Shown: positions 16,159-25,784, numbered from the stretch's first letter. The stretch is 64,000 nucleotides of DNA from RGIG9115 sp045648165 (GCA_045648165.1 JAZRNL010000037.1:5920-69919), one strand, 5' to 3'. Notes: generated by a model not told the origin, from the sequence alone. Translations and numbers: made by a program.

Positions 16159-17580
16159 ATGTTCAGAAGTATTTTTTCAAGACTTTTCTGGACAAACATT
16201 GTTGTTATATTACTTGTGTTTTTAAGTATCTGTACGTCGTTCGCCGTTATTGTAACTGACAGTGTTGCAGACAGGCAGTATGAACTTGCTATTAAGTTTT
16301 CCGATAATATCAATACATTAACAGGCTATTTACAGATAGAAAATAATAATGTTCGCTCCAGACAATATTATATAGACACTCTTGAAAACTGGTCGGAGAT
16401 GATTGATGCCGATATTGTGGTTGCCAATCTTGATGGTGTCATTATTGAAACAACCAACGGAAATATTAAAAAAATCCCCGCGGAATATGTTGAGTCGGTT
16501 TATAGCGGCGAAAAAGTAAGAAGTGTTTCTAATTTCTCGGATTCCTACAAGGGTAAGGTGCTCACTGCCGCAGTTCCTCTTGATTATTACGGGACTCCGA
16601 TAGGCGGTGTGTATATCAACACCCCTTTGCCTACATTGTCCGAAATGGCAGGTAATGTTCTTATCTGGGTTTTACTCATAGGCTCGGTAGCGATACTTCT
16701 CGCATTTGCTCTTGTTTATTATCAGTCTGCCAAAATATCTGACCCACTTCATAAGCTGAATCGTGCAGCACTTGATATTGCAGCAGGGAATTTTGATGAG
16801 AGGATTGCAGTTACAAGCAGTGACGAAATAGGTCAGTTGGCATCCTCTTTCAATTTTATGGCGAATTCTCTGGGCAAACTTGATGATATGCGAAACCGTT
16901 TTATAAGCGATATTTCCCACGAGCTCCGCACGCCTATGACCAGTATTTCAGGATTTGTTTCGGGAATTATTGACGGAACAATCCCTCCTGAAAAGCAAGA
17001 GGAATATCTTAAAATTGTACTCAGTGAATCCGACAGGCTAAAAAAACTGGTTACTGATATGCTTGAAATGAGCAAAATGTCGGGCAGAGAATATAAGCTC
17101 AATGTAAGTGAGTTTGATTTTGTAGAGCTTACACGGCTTTGTATAATAGGATTGGAGCAGAAAATCTGTGATAAAGAGCTTGAACTTAATGTAGATTTTG
17201 CTCTCGACAGTATAAAGGTATGTGCCGACCGTGATGCCATTCAGAGGGTTCTCATAAATCTTATTGATAACGCAATAAAATTCAGTTATCACGGCACAAC
17301 GATAGAAATTAAAATGTGGACGGATAAGAAAAAAGCTTATTTCAGTGTTGGCAATTTTGGTCAGGGAATAGAAAAAGCAGAGTTACCACATATATTTGAT
17401 AGGTTTTACAAAACTGACAAATCAAGAACAAGTAGTTCAAAGGGTGCAGGGCTCGGTCTCTCCTTTGTTAAAAACATTATGCTTCTTCATAAGCAAAGTA
17501 TATGGGTAGACAGTCACGAGGCGAAAGAAGGAAGCTCTGTTAAGATTACAACGTTTACATTTTCTTTAGAGCTTGCATAA
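16159..17580 (+). CDS. Membrane sensor histidine kinase (HAMP-HisKA-HATPase)
   Basis: 473 aa. The first membrane helix is about residues 7-33. An extracellular sensor of about 130 residues follows, then a second helix near 166-188 and a HAMP domain. HisKA carries His254 in ISHELRTPMTSISG, and the HATPase domain has N box NLIDNAIKFS, G1 FGQGIEKAELPHIFDRF and G2 KGAGLGLSFVK. It begins at the base after the response regulator stop, so the two are cotranscribed and coupled. The arrangement resembles PhoR/WalK-like kinases, but no PAS domain is visible. The signal is unknown. Confidence 0.95.
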   Translation: MFRSIFSRLFWTNIVVILLVFLSICTSFAVIVTDSVADRQYELAIKFSDNINTLTGYLQIENNNVRSRQYYIDTLENWSEMIDADIVVANLDGVIIETTNGNIKKIPAEYVESVYSGEKVRSVSNFSDSYKGKVLTAAVPLDYYGTPIGGVYINTPLPTLSEMAGNVLIWVLLIGSVAILLAFALVYYQSAKISDPLHKLNRAALDIAAGNFDERIAVTSSDEIGQLASSFNFMANSLGKLDDMRNRFISDISHELRTPMTSISGFVSGIIDGTIPPEKQEEYLKIVLSESDRLKKLVTDMLEMSKMSGREYKLNVSEFDFVELTRLCIIGLEQKICDKELELNVDFALDSIKVCADRDAIQRVLINLIDNAIKFSYHGTTIEIKMWTDKKKAYFSVGNFGQGIEKAELPHIFDRFYKTDKSRTSSSKGAGLGLSFVKNIMLLHKQSIWVDSHEAKEGSSVKITTFTFSLELA

Positions 17581-17588
17581 ATGATTTT

Positions 17589-17620
17589 AAAGGGGTTGTA
17601 TTAAACGCAATCCCTTTATT
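17589..17620 (+). terminator. Terminator after the two-component operon
   Basis: AAAGGGGTTG (17589-17598) pairs with CAATCCCTTT (17608-17617) with one G-U pair. The T-tract is short. Confidence 0.7.
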
Positions 17621-17631
17621 TGTCGAAAGTA

Positions 17632-17660
17632 TTGACTTTGAAATTAAAATATCGTATACT
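17632..17660 (+). promoter_or_regulatory. Sigma-A promoter for rodA-like gene
   Basis: TTGACT (17632-17637), 17 bases, TATACT (17655-17660). It lies 62 bases before the start of the SEDS gene. Confidence 0.8.
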
Positions 17661-17721
17661 GTAGCTATGGTATGCTTGATATATAAAGTCTTTTGAATTT
17701 ATGATAAAGTAGGATTTTGTG

Positions 17722-18846
17722 ATGAAGAAAACGGACAGCTTTTATGTTAAAGGGAAGGTTGACCGTGGTCTTATTACCGCAGTGTTAATTTTAACAGTGT
17801 TGGGACTGTTTGCAGTTTATTCTGCAACAAGGACCTTTCATAGCAACACAAATATTATTGTACAGGCTGTTGCGGTAGGTATTGGATTTTTCCTGATGCT
17901 TGGTGCGTCATATGTTGATTATGAGATTTATGAAAGATATTCAAGTTTTATATTCATAGGATATATGTGTATGCTCCTCATTGTTCTTGGTGCAGGTATA
18001 ACAGGCATATGGGGATCTAAAAGCTGGATAAAAATATTTGGCATAAGCATACAACCATCAGAGTTTGCAAAGGTTGGCTTTATAATTACTATTTCGTCTC
18101 ACCTTGAAAAGCTTAAGGGCGAAGTTAACAAATTCCGGGGGTTAGCCGGGCTTTTAATTCATCTTGCTCTCCCGGTTTTCCTTGTCCTTCTTCAACCGGA
18201 CCTTGGAACGTGTTTAGTTTTTATAGCTATTTTTGCAGTGCTATTATTTGGAGCCGGTCTTTCACCTAAAATTTTTGTTCCCGTTATAGGGATTGGAGCT
18301 GCATCCTTGCCTGTTATATATAGGTTTTTAAGTGTCTATCAGAAAAAACGTATTTTAGTTTTTATAAATCCTGATATCGATCCAACCGGCGGAGGATACA
18401 ATGTTATTCAGTCAAAAACCGCCCTTGGTTCGGGAGGGTTTTTCGGTTGCGGCTATCTTCAGGGGATTTCTACCCAGAATGGATATCTTCCTGCAAAACA
18501 TACAGATTTTATTTTCAGTTCTTTTTCGGAGGAGTTTGGATTTTTAGGCTCGTTGTTTATGATTTTACTATTGATGTTTATTGTCGTAAGGATAATGGCA
18601 ATTGCCCGCCGTGCTAACACACTTTTCGGAAAATACGTTTGCACAGGTATTGGTGCGATGCTGTTTTTTCATACTTTTGAAAATATAGGGATGTGTATGG
18701 GACTTATGCCTGTGACGGGTATACCCCTGCCATTTGTAAGCTATGGTGGCAGTTCGATGGTTACGAATTTTATTTGTATTGGGGTGGTGCTCAGCATCGC
18801 ACGAGGAAGCGGTAATATATTTGAGTTTGAGAGCAGAAAGGAATAA
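17722..18846 (+). CDS. rodA: SEDS peptidoglycan polymerase, RodA/FtsW/SpoVE family
   Basis: 374 aa with ten membrane helices. SEDS proteins polymerise lipid II into glycan strands with a partner class B PBP. Family motifs are KSWIKIFGISIQPSEFAKV, QPDLGTCLV (with the catalytic Asp expected in the large extracellular loop), KHTDFIFSSFSEEFGF and the terminal GIPLPFVSYGGSSM. I call it RodA-like because it lies outside both division clusters and because of the GIPLPFVSYGG form, but FtsW or SpoVE remains possible. ATG 17722 is favoured over the GTG at 17719 by spacing from GTAGGA. It is followed after four bases by the nucleoid-protein gene. Confidence 0.93.
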   Translation: MKKTDSFYVKGKVDRGLITAVLILTVLGLFAVYSATRTFHSNTNIIVQAVAVGIGFFLMLGASYVDYEIYERYSSFIFIGYMCMLLIVLGAGITGIWGSKSWIKIFGISIQPSEFAKVGFIITISSHLEKLKGEVNKFRGLAGLLIHLALPVFLVLLQPDLGTCLVFIAIFAVLLFGAGLSPKIFVPVIGIGAASLPVIYRFLSVYQKKRILVFINPDIDPTGGGYNVIQSKTALGSGGFFGCGYLQGISTQNGYLPAKHTDFIFSSFSEEFGFLGSLFMILLLMFIVVRIMAIARRANTLFGKYVCTGIGAMLFFHTFENIGMCMGLMPVTGIPLPFVSYGGSSMVTNFICIGVVLSIARGSGNIFEFESRKE

Positions 18847-18850
18847 ACAA

Positions 18851-19859
18851 ATGATAATTACACTAAACAAAGCAATTCTCCATATAATTGCACCTGGTAT
18901 TGATACATCTATGTATTCAGAAGCAGAGCTTGATCTTAATGAGGGCGCAACAGGTGCATTTATAATAGCCCATCTTGAAAAGCTTTTTGATGATGCTACT
19001 CTTCGAAAGGGGACATTTGCATCTAATAGTGGTTTTAAGTATCATATTAAGGAATATAAAGTAGGAAATACGGATTTTGTGGAGTTTTCAAGAACTATTG
19101 CGGAAAAGCTTCAGGAGGGAATAGCGCAAGGAGAAATTTCTCTTGCTTCCGACATTATAGTATGTGAATGTATTATCCACGAAAGAAAATATATTGCAGT
19201 TTTAAAATGCGATAATAAATCAGGTATTTCCCACAAAATCACAAGGGACAATAACGAAATCAAGAATGAAATCATAAGCTTCCACGCAATTTTGCCCCCA
19301 ACCACACAAAAGCTTTCCGAATGTGCATTTATCGAGCTTGACGGCTATGAACTACGGTTTAAGGGTAAGAATGTTACCGTAAACGGCGACAGGCTAAACC
19401 TTATGTCTGAGGTGCTTCTTGAATGTGAATCGGAGCTCTCTGTGAGCGAAACCTATTCAAAGGTGCAAACGATTGCAAAAAAGATTTCTGAGGAATACGG
19501 CGGGGATACTATCGAAACTGATGCAAGAATTAAAAAGGTGGTTAAGGAAACTCCTATAGATGAAAAAAATGTTGAGGTTTCCAAAATAACTGAAGCAGTT
19601 TTTGGTGCAGCTCCTGCGGCAAAAGCGGAGTTTGAAGAAAAAAATCAGAGCTGCTGCAGTCCCTGAAGTAATAGAACGTGTGGAGTACATAACAAAAAAG
19701 GCGAATAAGAAAATAAAGATTTTAACCGATAACGAAATAGAAATACTCATTCCGGCGGAGTTCTACCGTGACGGAGATAATATGGTAATCAATAAAAACG
19801 GAGACGGAACCGTTACAATAGAGCTTAACAATATAAGGGAAATAATAAATAAATCCTGA
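18851..19859 (+). pseudogene. Nucleoid-associated protein (NA37/YejK-like), frame broken at an A7 run
   Basis: Two overlapping frames together make one NA37-family protein, a nucleoid-bound factor of poorly known role. The first frame (18851-19666, 271 aa) starts MIITLNKAILHIIAPG and contains the usual EFSRTIAEKL and HAILPP segments. It then reads into NQSCCSP and stops. The next frame (+1) from the A7 run at 19638-19644 continues with VPEVIERVEYITKKANKKI and then the family's typical C-terminus (TDNEIEILIPAEFY, GTVTIELNNI) to 19859. Removing one A joins them exactly. Either the gene is a recent pseudogene, RNA polymerase slips on the A run, or one A is a sequencing error. Confidence 0.85.
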
Positions 19860-19862
19860 GAG

Positions 19863-19898
19863 CACAAAAAAATCAACCTTGCGGTTGATTTTTTTGTG
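19863..19898. terminator. Bidirectional terminator
   Basis: A perfect 16-bp stem, CACAAAAAAATCAACC (19863-19878) with GGTTGATTTTTTTGTG (19883-19898). It lies between convergent genes. Confidence 0.92.
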
Positions 19899-19900
19899 AT

Positions 19901-20206
19901 TTAAAGCTCAAAATCGAGACAGCTTCTTGACGCAGTAAAGGGACGCACCTTTTCATCTGCTACTTTTACGTGGTCCGGATGAACTGCATAAGCTTTTAAT
20001 GCTTCAAAATTCTCTAATGTGGAATCAAGCATTATCTCGGCATTTTTTGATGTTTCAAGACCTTCGGTATGGATTTTCATTTCTATAAGTCCTGGAACTT
20101 TGCCAACCAAGCCCTCAAGAGCTTCCTTCATTTCTTTTTTGATTAGTTTCTTTTCATTTTCGGAAAATTCATCTTTAAGTGTCCATAAAATAACATGCTT
20201 TACCAT
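19901..20206 (-). CDS. Dabb family (stress-responsive alpha/beta barrel) protein
   Basis: 101 aa. MVKHVILWTLKDEF at the start, VPGLIEMKIHTEG in the middle and a terminal ...AVHPDHVKVADEKVRPF match the small ferredoxin-like alpha/beta barrel domain of the Dabb family, which dimerises. The biochemical role in bacteria is unknown. Start 20206 was chosen because AAAGGAG lies nine bases upstream; the frame is open further but without a site. It lies downstream of the alpha-mannosidase gene on the same strand with about 50 bases between, so it may be cotranscribed. Confidence 0.88.
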   Translation of the reverse strand: MVKHVILWTLKDEFSENEKKLIKKEMKEALEGLVGKVPGLIEMKIHTEGLETSKNAEIMLDSTLENFEALKAYAVHPDHVKVADEKVRPFTASRSCLDFEL

Positions 20207-20257
20207 TTTGACATACTCCTTTATTAATATTCTGATATAAGTCAATCCGGGCTTTGA

Positions 20258-22696
20258 TTATTTAAGCACGTTACCAAGCATATCGGTTTCTGTAAGCTTT
20301 CCGCTTCCCACCATAAAGGTTTTAACTTCGAATGGTGTGAAGTTTATAGTTTCATCTGCACCAAAGCCTGTGAACTTCGCAGTTTGTGCACTATCCTGTG
20401 AGTTGTAGAGACGTACAATTATGCCGTCTTTTTCCTCTCGGCAGCAAGTAAGAAGAACATTGCAGTTGTCAACCTGTGCCATCTGGGGCTTCTTTTCTCC
20501 TGCGCCTGACGGGTAGTAGGGGAGGATGTAGGGAAGCTCGTTGTATTCCTGCGCTCTGCTATCGATATGAGTTTTGTCGCCGGTAATCTTGAAACGGAAA
20601 TATCTTTCGCCAAGGTCAATGTGTTCTGCTCTTCTGTCTGAAGGATGATATTCCTTGTCGCGAACGGGGTGGCATGCATAAACAGGAGTTCTGAATAATG
20701 AAAGTCGAAGCTCTTCGCCGTCCGATGAGCCGCCATACATACCGTTGTTTATTACATACATTCCTGAAGTACCATCTTCAAGTCCGCACCATTTCTGATA
20801 AACTACTTCGTTCTGTTCTTTTTCAAGCTCTTGGGTGCCGAACATGGTCTGTCCGTAGAATTTGCCGTCTTTGCAAGCTGAGTTAAGAACATATTTTACC
20901 ATTACGTTGGGAACGTTACTTATAGAGTTGATAATAACTTCAATATCCTTTTCTACTTTGGGGATAACATATGTTACAACTGCAAATGATTCTTCATAGC
21001 GGAATACACACTGCACCTTAAGACGCACATCACCGTTTTCTATAACTCTTACATTTGAAACTGTTGCATTGGGATGACCGAGATATCTGTTTGCTTCCTC
21101 ATCGCTTATTAAGGTATATACACCGCGCTTATCTGGGTATGATGATACTCTGCCGCTCCATGGGTCTTCATCGTCGAAGAATACTGTGAGTGCTCCGGAA
21201 TTTTCTTTAAGTACAGGCTTTCCATCAACGATGTATTCGTTTATAAGACCTGTTTTCTTAGAAATTGAAATCTTGATTTTGTCGTTTTCATAAACGATTG
21301 CATCGTCTGTTTCGTCGTAAGGCTTAATTCTATTGTAGTTCTTCATAACTGTAAACTTGCAATCGAAACGGTTCATCTGCATAGGCTTAAGCTTTGCATG
21401 GAATACAATGTTCTTACGCCAGTCCATGTTAAGAGACGAAAATTCTTTTTCATTCTGTGTTGCAAGCTTGTTGCCGTCTTCGTCGTACATTTCACAGATG
21501 GTAAATTCACCTTCTGTGTAGTTCTGGAATTCAAGCTGGAATTCCGCTTCGATATCCATCTCGGTTTCGTAAGGGTATGGTGAATATACAAGAAGAGGGA
21601 GTTTTCCATCTTTTGAAGGCTCCTGACCTGAAGTGAGAGCCATAAATGCACGAAGTGACAATTTGTCTATCATATCCTCTGCGCTGCCGGCAGTTCTGAG
21701 GGCAGCTTCTGCTGCGGGGCGAATGAAAGTGCCGGGAAGTGAATCGTGGAACTGAAGGTACATAAGGTTCTTTTCAATATCGGTTATCCTTGATTTGTCA
21801 TATTCTACACCTGAATGGAGCAGCATTTTTTCAAGACGTGCAAGCTTGTTTTCTATTCTTCTGTGTGCCTGCTTTATCTCAACTATAGAAGTATAGCAAC
21901 CAACCATTATATGTACAAGTGATTTATCTATTTCCGGAAGCTTTGTTCTGTCAACGGTTTTGATATAGCTTTCACAATCTGAATGGAAAATTTCGTGGGT
22001 TTTACATTCTGAGGCAAACTTGTTGATTGCTTCAACGTCGATTCTTGAAACACCGCCGCCGTGGTTACCTATGCCCCACACAATCATATTGTTTTCTCCC
22101 CACTCCGGGTGTTGGTCGAGATAGAGCTTAAGCTTTGCAAGTCCCATACCTTTTTTTGTGCTGTAATATACAAACATCTTGTGGGTGAGAATTTCGCTTC
22201 CGTCAAAGCCTTTCCAGTTGAATTCCATATAATCATCAAGAGTGATAAATCCGCCTCTCATAAAAATATATGAATCGTAGCCGGTTTTGCTTAAAATCTG
22301 AACAAGACCTTTTGAGTGACCGAAAGAGTCGAAGTTAATAGCAGTAGTCGGCTCAACACCGAACTTTTCTTTAAAATAATCTCTACCTGTTCGGATATGG
22401 CGCAGAATTGATTCGCCTGTGGGCATATTACAGTCGGGCTGGAGATACCAACCTCCCATAATTTTCCACTTGCCCTCCTTAACAAGACGCTGAATTCTTT
22501 TAAAGAGCTCCGGATCGAATTCTTCAATCCATTCATAGAGTATAGATTCGTTGTGATTGAACACAAACCCGTCGTACTTTTCACACATATCAGCTGCAAC
22601 ACGGAAGCTTGAAACTGCCTCTGTCGCACCCTCTTCCCAGGGCCAGAGCCATGAGGGGTCAAGGTGTGAATTACAAAGCAAATGTATTTTTCTCAT
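20258..22696 (-). CDS. Glycoside hydrolase family 38 alpha-mannosidase
   Basis: 812 aa. HLDPSWLW at residues 11-18 holds the zinc ligands His11 and Asp13. NFDSFGHS at 121-128 holds the nucleophile Asp123, and a further ligand His lies in IVWGIGNHGGG. A beta-rich C-terminal half (from about 430) matches the GH38 central and C-terminal domains. There is no signal peptide, so it acts on imported mannosides or mannosylated glycans in the cytoplasm. GGGAGG precedes the ATG. No sugar transporter is adjacent. GH38 enzymes of gut Clostridia are used on host or yeast mannans, but that ecological role is inference. Confidence 0.95.
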   Translation of the reverse strand: MRKIHLLCNSHLDPSWLWPWEEGATEAVSSFRVAADMCEKYDGFVFNHNESILYEWIEEFDPELFKRIQRLVKEGKWKIMGGWYLQPDCNMPTGESILRHIRTGRDYFKEKFGVEPTTAINFDSFGHSKGLVQILSKTGYDSYIFMRGGFITLDDYMEFNWKGFDGSEILTHKMFVYYSTKKGMGLAKLKLYLDQHPEWGENNMIVWGIGNHGGGVSRIDVEAINKFASECKTHEIFHSDCESYIKTVDRTKLPEIDKSLVHIMVGCYTSIVEIKQAHRRIENKLARLEKMLLHSGVEYDKSRITDIEKNLMYLQFHDSLPGTFIRPAAEAALRTAGSAEDMIDKLSLRAFMALTSGQEPSKDGKLPLLVYSPYPYETEMDIEAEFQLEFQNYTEGEFTICEMYDEDGNKLATQNEKEFSSLNMDWRKNIVFHAKLKPMQMNRFDCKFTVMKNYNRIKPYDETDDAIVYENDKIKISISKKTGLINEYIVDGKPVLKENSGALTVFFDDEDPWSGRVSSYPDKRGVYTLISDEEANRYLGHPNATVSNVRVIENGDVRLKVQCVFRYEESFAVVTYVIPKVEKDIEVIINSISNVPNVMVKYVLNSACKDGKFYGQTMFGTQELEKEQNEVVYQKWCGLEDGTSGMYVINNGMYGGSSDGEELRLSLFRTPVYACHPVRDKEYHPSDRRAEHIDLGERYFRFKITGDKTHIDSRAQEYNELPYILPYYPSGAGEKKPQMAQVDNCNVLLTCCREEKDGIIVRLYNSQDSAQTAKFTGFGADETINFTPFEVKTFMVGSGKLTETDMLGNVLK

Positions 22697-22738
22697 AAAA
22701 ATCCTCCCTTTCCGGATAATATACCAATTTATATCACG

Positions 22739-22767
22739 ATATTATCATACTTACAGGGTTTTATCAA
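22739..22767 (-). promoter_or_regulatory. Probable promoter for the GH38 gene
   Basis: On the minus strand, TTGATA (22767-22762), 17 bases, TAATAT (22744-22739). The -10 is weak, matching four of six bases. Confidence 0.55.
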
Positions 22768-22864
22768 TAAACGATATTGCTTAATTTTATAACATTATTG
22801 CTCAATGTAAATATAATTGCCCCAATTGACGGTAATTGTTACAAAAATAATGAGGCGATAAACG

Positions 22865-23244
22865 TGAACAGAACCAGTAAAAACGGACAATGGAAAAAAG
22901 ATCCTCCTATGGTATAATAAATAAAAACTATAGGAGATATTTTTATGTCAATAAATTGCATACATATGCAAAAATATCAAAATTTTTAAATTCAGGGAAC
23001 AAAATATTAATATTGTACTTTCTACAATCAAAGAAGAAAAGAGAAAAGGTCACGGCAGAGCCGCAACTCCACAGTGACCAAGGCTTTCAATATAACTCAC
23101 ACGGATATTTTAAGCTAAGTAAAGAATACAACTAAAAACAAAACTGACACCACAAGAAATGCGATGTCAGTATGTTGCTTAAAATTTAATATTGGCTACC
23201 ATAAAGGTCCTTTTTGTACTGTCTGTATAAATTGGTGCAGTTCA
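22865..23244. mobile_element. Internally deleted IS3-family relic with inverted ends
   Basis: The 570-base gap between the GH38 gene and dapA holds a dead insertion sequence. Positions 22865-22905 and the reverse complement of 23205-23244 align with about 28 of 40 matches, both starting TGAAC. Inside, 23065-23135 (plus strand) encodes LHSDQGFQYNSHGYFKLSKE, the IS3-type DDE transposase strand with the second catalytic Asp. Nothing else of the transposase remains. A hairpin CTGACA/TGTCAG (near 23140-23170) marks the typical 3' end. About 380 bases are left of an element normally 1.2-1.5 kb. No clear target duplication was seen. Confidence 0.8.
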
Positions 23245-23263
23245 TAAGGATGAGTTCTGAAAA

Positions 23264-24148
23264 TTATTTAATTAATCCTACCTTTGTCATCTCATCTTTA
23301 AGAATTTGAAGATGAGCATCTGTCATTTCACAAAGTGGAGCTCTCAAATTACCTGTTTTGAAGCCCAAAAGTCCCATTGCAGTTTTCACAGGGACGGGAT
23401 TTACTTCAATAAACAGAGCGTCGCAAAGTCCTACAAGCTTGAGTTGGAGGTCTCTTGATTCTTTAACCCTTCCATCGAAATAAAGCTGACAAATATCGTG
23501 AGTTTCTTTAGGCATAACGTTTGCAAGAACAGATATAACACCCTTTCCGCCTATGCTGAGGAGGGGGACGATCATATCGTCATTTCCTGAATACATATGA
23601 AGCTCAGGCACTTCGGCTGCAACTTTAGTTGCATATGAGATATCGCCGCTTGCTTCTTTAATTCCTACAATGTTCTCAACCTTTGCAAGCTCTTTAAGTG
23701 CATCAATGCAGATTGACATACCTGTTCTTCCCGGAACGTTGTAAAGGATTACAGGGATTTTTACAGATTCTGCAATAGCTGTAAAGTGCTTTACAAGACC
23801 GTGCTGAGATGTTTTGTTGTAGTATGGTGTAACAGTGAGTATCCCGTCTGCGCCAAGCTTTTCTGCTTGCTGAGAAAGATATATTGCGTGAACAGTGTCG
23901 TTACTGCCTGTTCCTGCAATTACGGGAATACGGCCGTTTACTTTTTTTACTGTGTACTCGATTGCCGCAAGATGCTCCGCATCGGGCATTGTTGAGGCTT
24001 CGCCTGTTGTACCGCAGATGATAATGGCATCTGTTGAGCCTGCAATCTGCGCTTCTATTATTTCACCAAGGGCTTCGTAGTTGGTCTTATCTCCGTCGAA
24101 TGGAGTGATAATCGCAACGCCTGACCCTGTAAAAGGTAAAGTTTTCAT
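23264..24148 (-). CDS. dapA: 4-hydroxy-tetrahydrodipicolinate synthase
   Basis: Condenses aspartate semialdehyde with pyruvate in the lysine/diaminopimelate pathway that feeds peptidoglycan. 294 aa TIM barrel. CGTTGEASTM is the substrate loop, TPYYNK contains the catalytic tyrosine, YNVPGRTG binds near the active site, and the Schiff-base lysine is in VGIKEASGD. Start 24148 is preceded by AAAGGAAG; the open frame upstream to 24166 overlaps the asd stop region. It lies directly downstream of asd, the enzyme that supplies its substrate, so the two form an operon. The length is typical. Confidence 0.97.
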   Translation of the reverse strand: MKTLPFTGSGVAIITPFDGDKTNYEALGEIIEAQIAGSTDAIIICGTTGEASTMPDAEHLAAIEYTVKKVNGRIPVIAGTGSNDTVHAIYLSQQAEKLGADGILTVTPYYNKTSQHGLVKHFTAIAESVKIPVILYNVPGRTGMSICIDALKELAKVENIVGIKEASGDISYATKVAAEVPELHMYSGNDDMIVPLLSIGGKGVISVLANVMPKETHDICQLYFDGRVKESRDLQLKLVGLCDALFIEVNPVPVKTAMGLLGFKTGNLRAPLCEMTDAHLQILKDEMTKVGLIK

Positions 24149-24166
24149 AGCTTTTCTTCCTTTCAA

Positions 24167-25270
24167 TTAGTCCATATATCCTTTTGCAGTAAGAAGTTCT
24201 GCAAGGAGTACTGCACCGCCTGCAGCACCTCTCAATGTGTTATGGCTCATAGAAACCATTTTGTAGTCGTATTGAGTTGACTCTCTGAGTCTGCCGCAGG
24301 AAATTGCCATACCGCCGTCGATTTCACGTGCAGTTTTAATCTGGGGCTGGTCAGGAGCTTCGTTCTCTGTGTAAACATGGATAAACTGCTTGGGTGCGTG
24401 TGGGAGCTCCAACTCCTGGGGTACGCCCTTGAAGTTTCTCCACATTTCTTCTATTTCTTCAACAGAAGGCTTAGAAACACCATCTTTAAATGCAAAGAAT
24501 ATTGCAGCAGAATGTCCGTCTGATACGGGAACTCTGTATGTCTGACATTCAATCTGAAGAGCATTTGAAGGTACGATTTCGCCATTTTCGATTGTTCCCA
24601 AAATCTTGTTTGGCTCAACCTCAGATTTCATTTCTTCTCCGCCGATATAGGGGATAAGGTTATCAACCATTTCAGGCCACGTTTCAAATGTTTTGCCTGC
24701 ACCTGAGATTGCCTGATATGTTGTAACAAGAGCTCTTTCTATAGGATATTTTTCGTTGATTACAGCCATAGCAGGGAGGTACGACTGAAGTGAGCAGTTA
24801 GACTTAACTGCAACAAATCCTCTCTTTGTTCCGAGACGCTTGCGCTGTGAATCAATTATTTCAATATGTTCAGGGTTGATTTCCGGAATAATCATAGGAA
24901 CATCAGGGGTATGTCTGTGTGCTGAGTTATTAGAAACAACCGGGCACTCAGCTTTTGCGTAACGGTCTTCAAGGGCTTTGATTTCGTCCTTTTTCATATC
25001 AACTGCGCAGAATACGAAGTCTACAAGACCTGCAATTTTTTCTACATCTGCAGTTGCATCCATTACAACCATATCTGCAATAGAAGCGGGGATTTCTTCT
25101 TTCATCGCCCATTTAGCACCTACTGCGTCTTTATATGATTTACCTGCGCTTCTGGGAGAAGCTGCAAGAACTTCTATTTTATACCAGGGATGGTTATTTA
25201 AAAGAGTGATAAATCTCTGACCTACCATACCTGTTGCACCTATAATACCAACCTTATACTGTTGCTTCAT
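24167..25270 (-). CDS. asd: Aspartate-semialdehyde dehydrogenase (archaeal/fungal-type)
   Basis: Reduces aspartyl phosphate to aspartate semialdehyde with NADPH. 367 aa. The Rossmann glycine motif GATGMVGQRF starts at residue 11 and the nucleophilic Cys159 is in KSNCSLQSYLP. The family-typical segment DGHSAAIFF and the C-terminal SCGRLRE are present. The sequence resembles the longer archaeal/fungal subgroup rather than the usual bacterial Asd, which is frequent among Clostridia. It forms an operon with dapA downstream and has a promoter at 25319-25347. CGAAAGGATTGG precedes the ATG. Confidence 0.96.
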   Translation of the reverse strand: MKQQYKVGIIGATGMVGQRFITLLNNHPWYKIEVLAASPRSAGKSYKDAVGAKWAMKEEIPASIADMVVMDATADVEKIAGLVDFVFCAVDMKKDEIKALEDRYAKAECPVVSNNSAHRHTPDVPMIIPEINPEHIEIIDSQRKRLGTKRGFVAVKSNCSLQSYLPAMAVINEKYPIERALVTTYQAISGAGKTFETWPEMVDNLIPYIGGEEMKSEVEPNKILGTIENGEIVPSNALQIECQTYRVPVSDGHSAAIFFAFKDGVSKPSVEEIEEMWRNFKGVPQELELPHAPKQFIHVYTENEAPDQPQIKTAREIDGGMAISCGRLRESTQYDYKMVSMSHNTLRGAAGGAVLLAELLTAKGYMD

Positions 25271-25318
25271 TTATACCAATCCTTTCGGGTTTTGCGTAAA
25301 ATAACGCTACTTTACTAT

Positions 25319-25347
25319 ATAATAACACTAATATGCTATTATGTCAA
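25319..25347 (-). promoter_or_regulatory. Sigma-A promoter for asd-dapA
   Basis: On the minus strand, TTGACA (25347-25342), 17 bases, TATTAT (25324-25319), about 50 bases before asd. Confidence 0.82.
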
Positions 25348-25415
25348 TTCAAAAGTTGTAATAAATTTTTTTGCGATTTTATGAATTAAAATGCAAAATG
25401 CACAATGTAAAGCCT

Positions 25416-25658
25416 TCAGCACTCTGAAATCATTTCGGTATAGTCGATAAGCACAAGGTCTTTTCCTACCATAACCACGTTGTGCCATGGGATTATGCAG
25501 TCGTCTTTCCTGAAAATCAAAAATCGGTGCCTGGGTACAACGAGATTTAAAATCTGTCCTGTTTCCAGGTCTACCTCTAAATCATCTATAAATCCAAGCC
25601 TTTCAGCGTTTCGTATATTAATAACCTCCTTCTGATGAAGGTCATAAGAACGAAGCAT
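25416..25658 (-). CDS. YlmC/YmxH family PRC-barrel protein
   Basis: 80 aa. MLRSYDLHQKEVINIRNAERLGFIDDLEVDLETG (split here by family blocks MLRSYDLHQKEVINI and LGFIDDLEVD) is the hallmark of YlmC/YmxH proteins. These are small PRC-barrel domains conserved in spore-forming Firmicutes; YmxH is associated with sporulation regulation, but the molecular role is unknown. AAGGAGG precedes the ATG. It stands alone between asd and the zinc-finger gene. Its presence weakly supports a spore-forming lineage. Confidence 0.88.
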   Translation of the reverse strand: MLRSYDLHQKEVINIRNAERLGFIDDLEVDLETGQILNLVVPRHRFLIFRKDDCIIPWHNVVMVGKDLVLIDYTEMISEC

Positions 25659-25784
25659 AAAAATTCCTCCTTATACTCTATTTAAATATTTTATGAGGTG
25701 TGCAGGGGTTTAATACCCTATAATATACTATGCGTGCTTGTATGAAACTGTACAAAATGCGGAAATTATGGTATGTTACGAAAA

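Noticed and set aside
22890..23135. 81-residue open reading frame as a gene
   Set aside because: Only its last part matches an IS3 transposase strand; no promoter or ribosome site, and it sits inside an element bounded by inverted ends.
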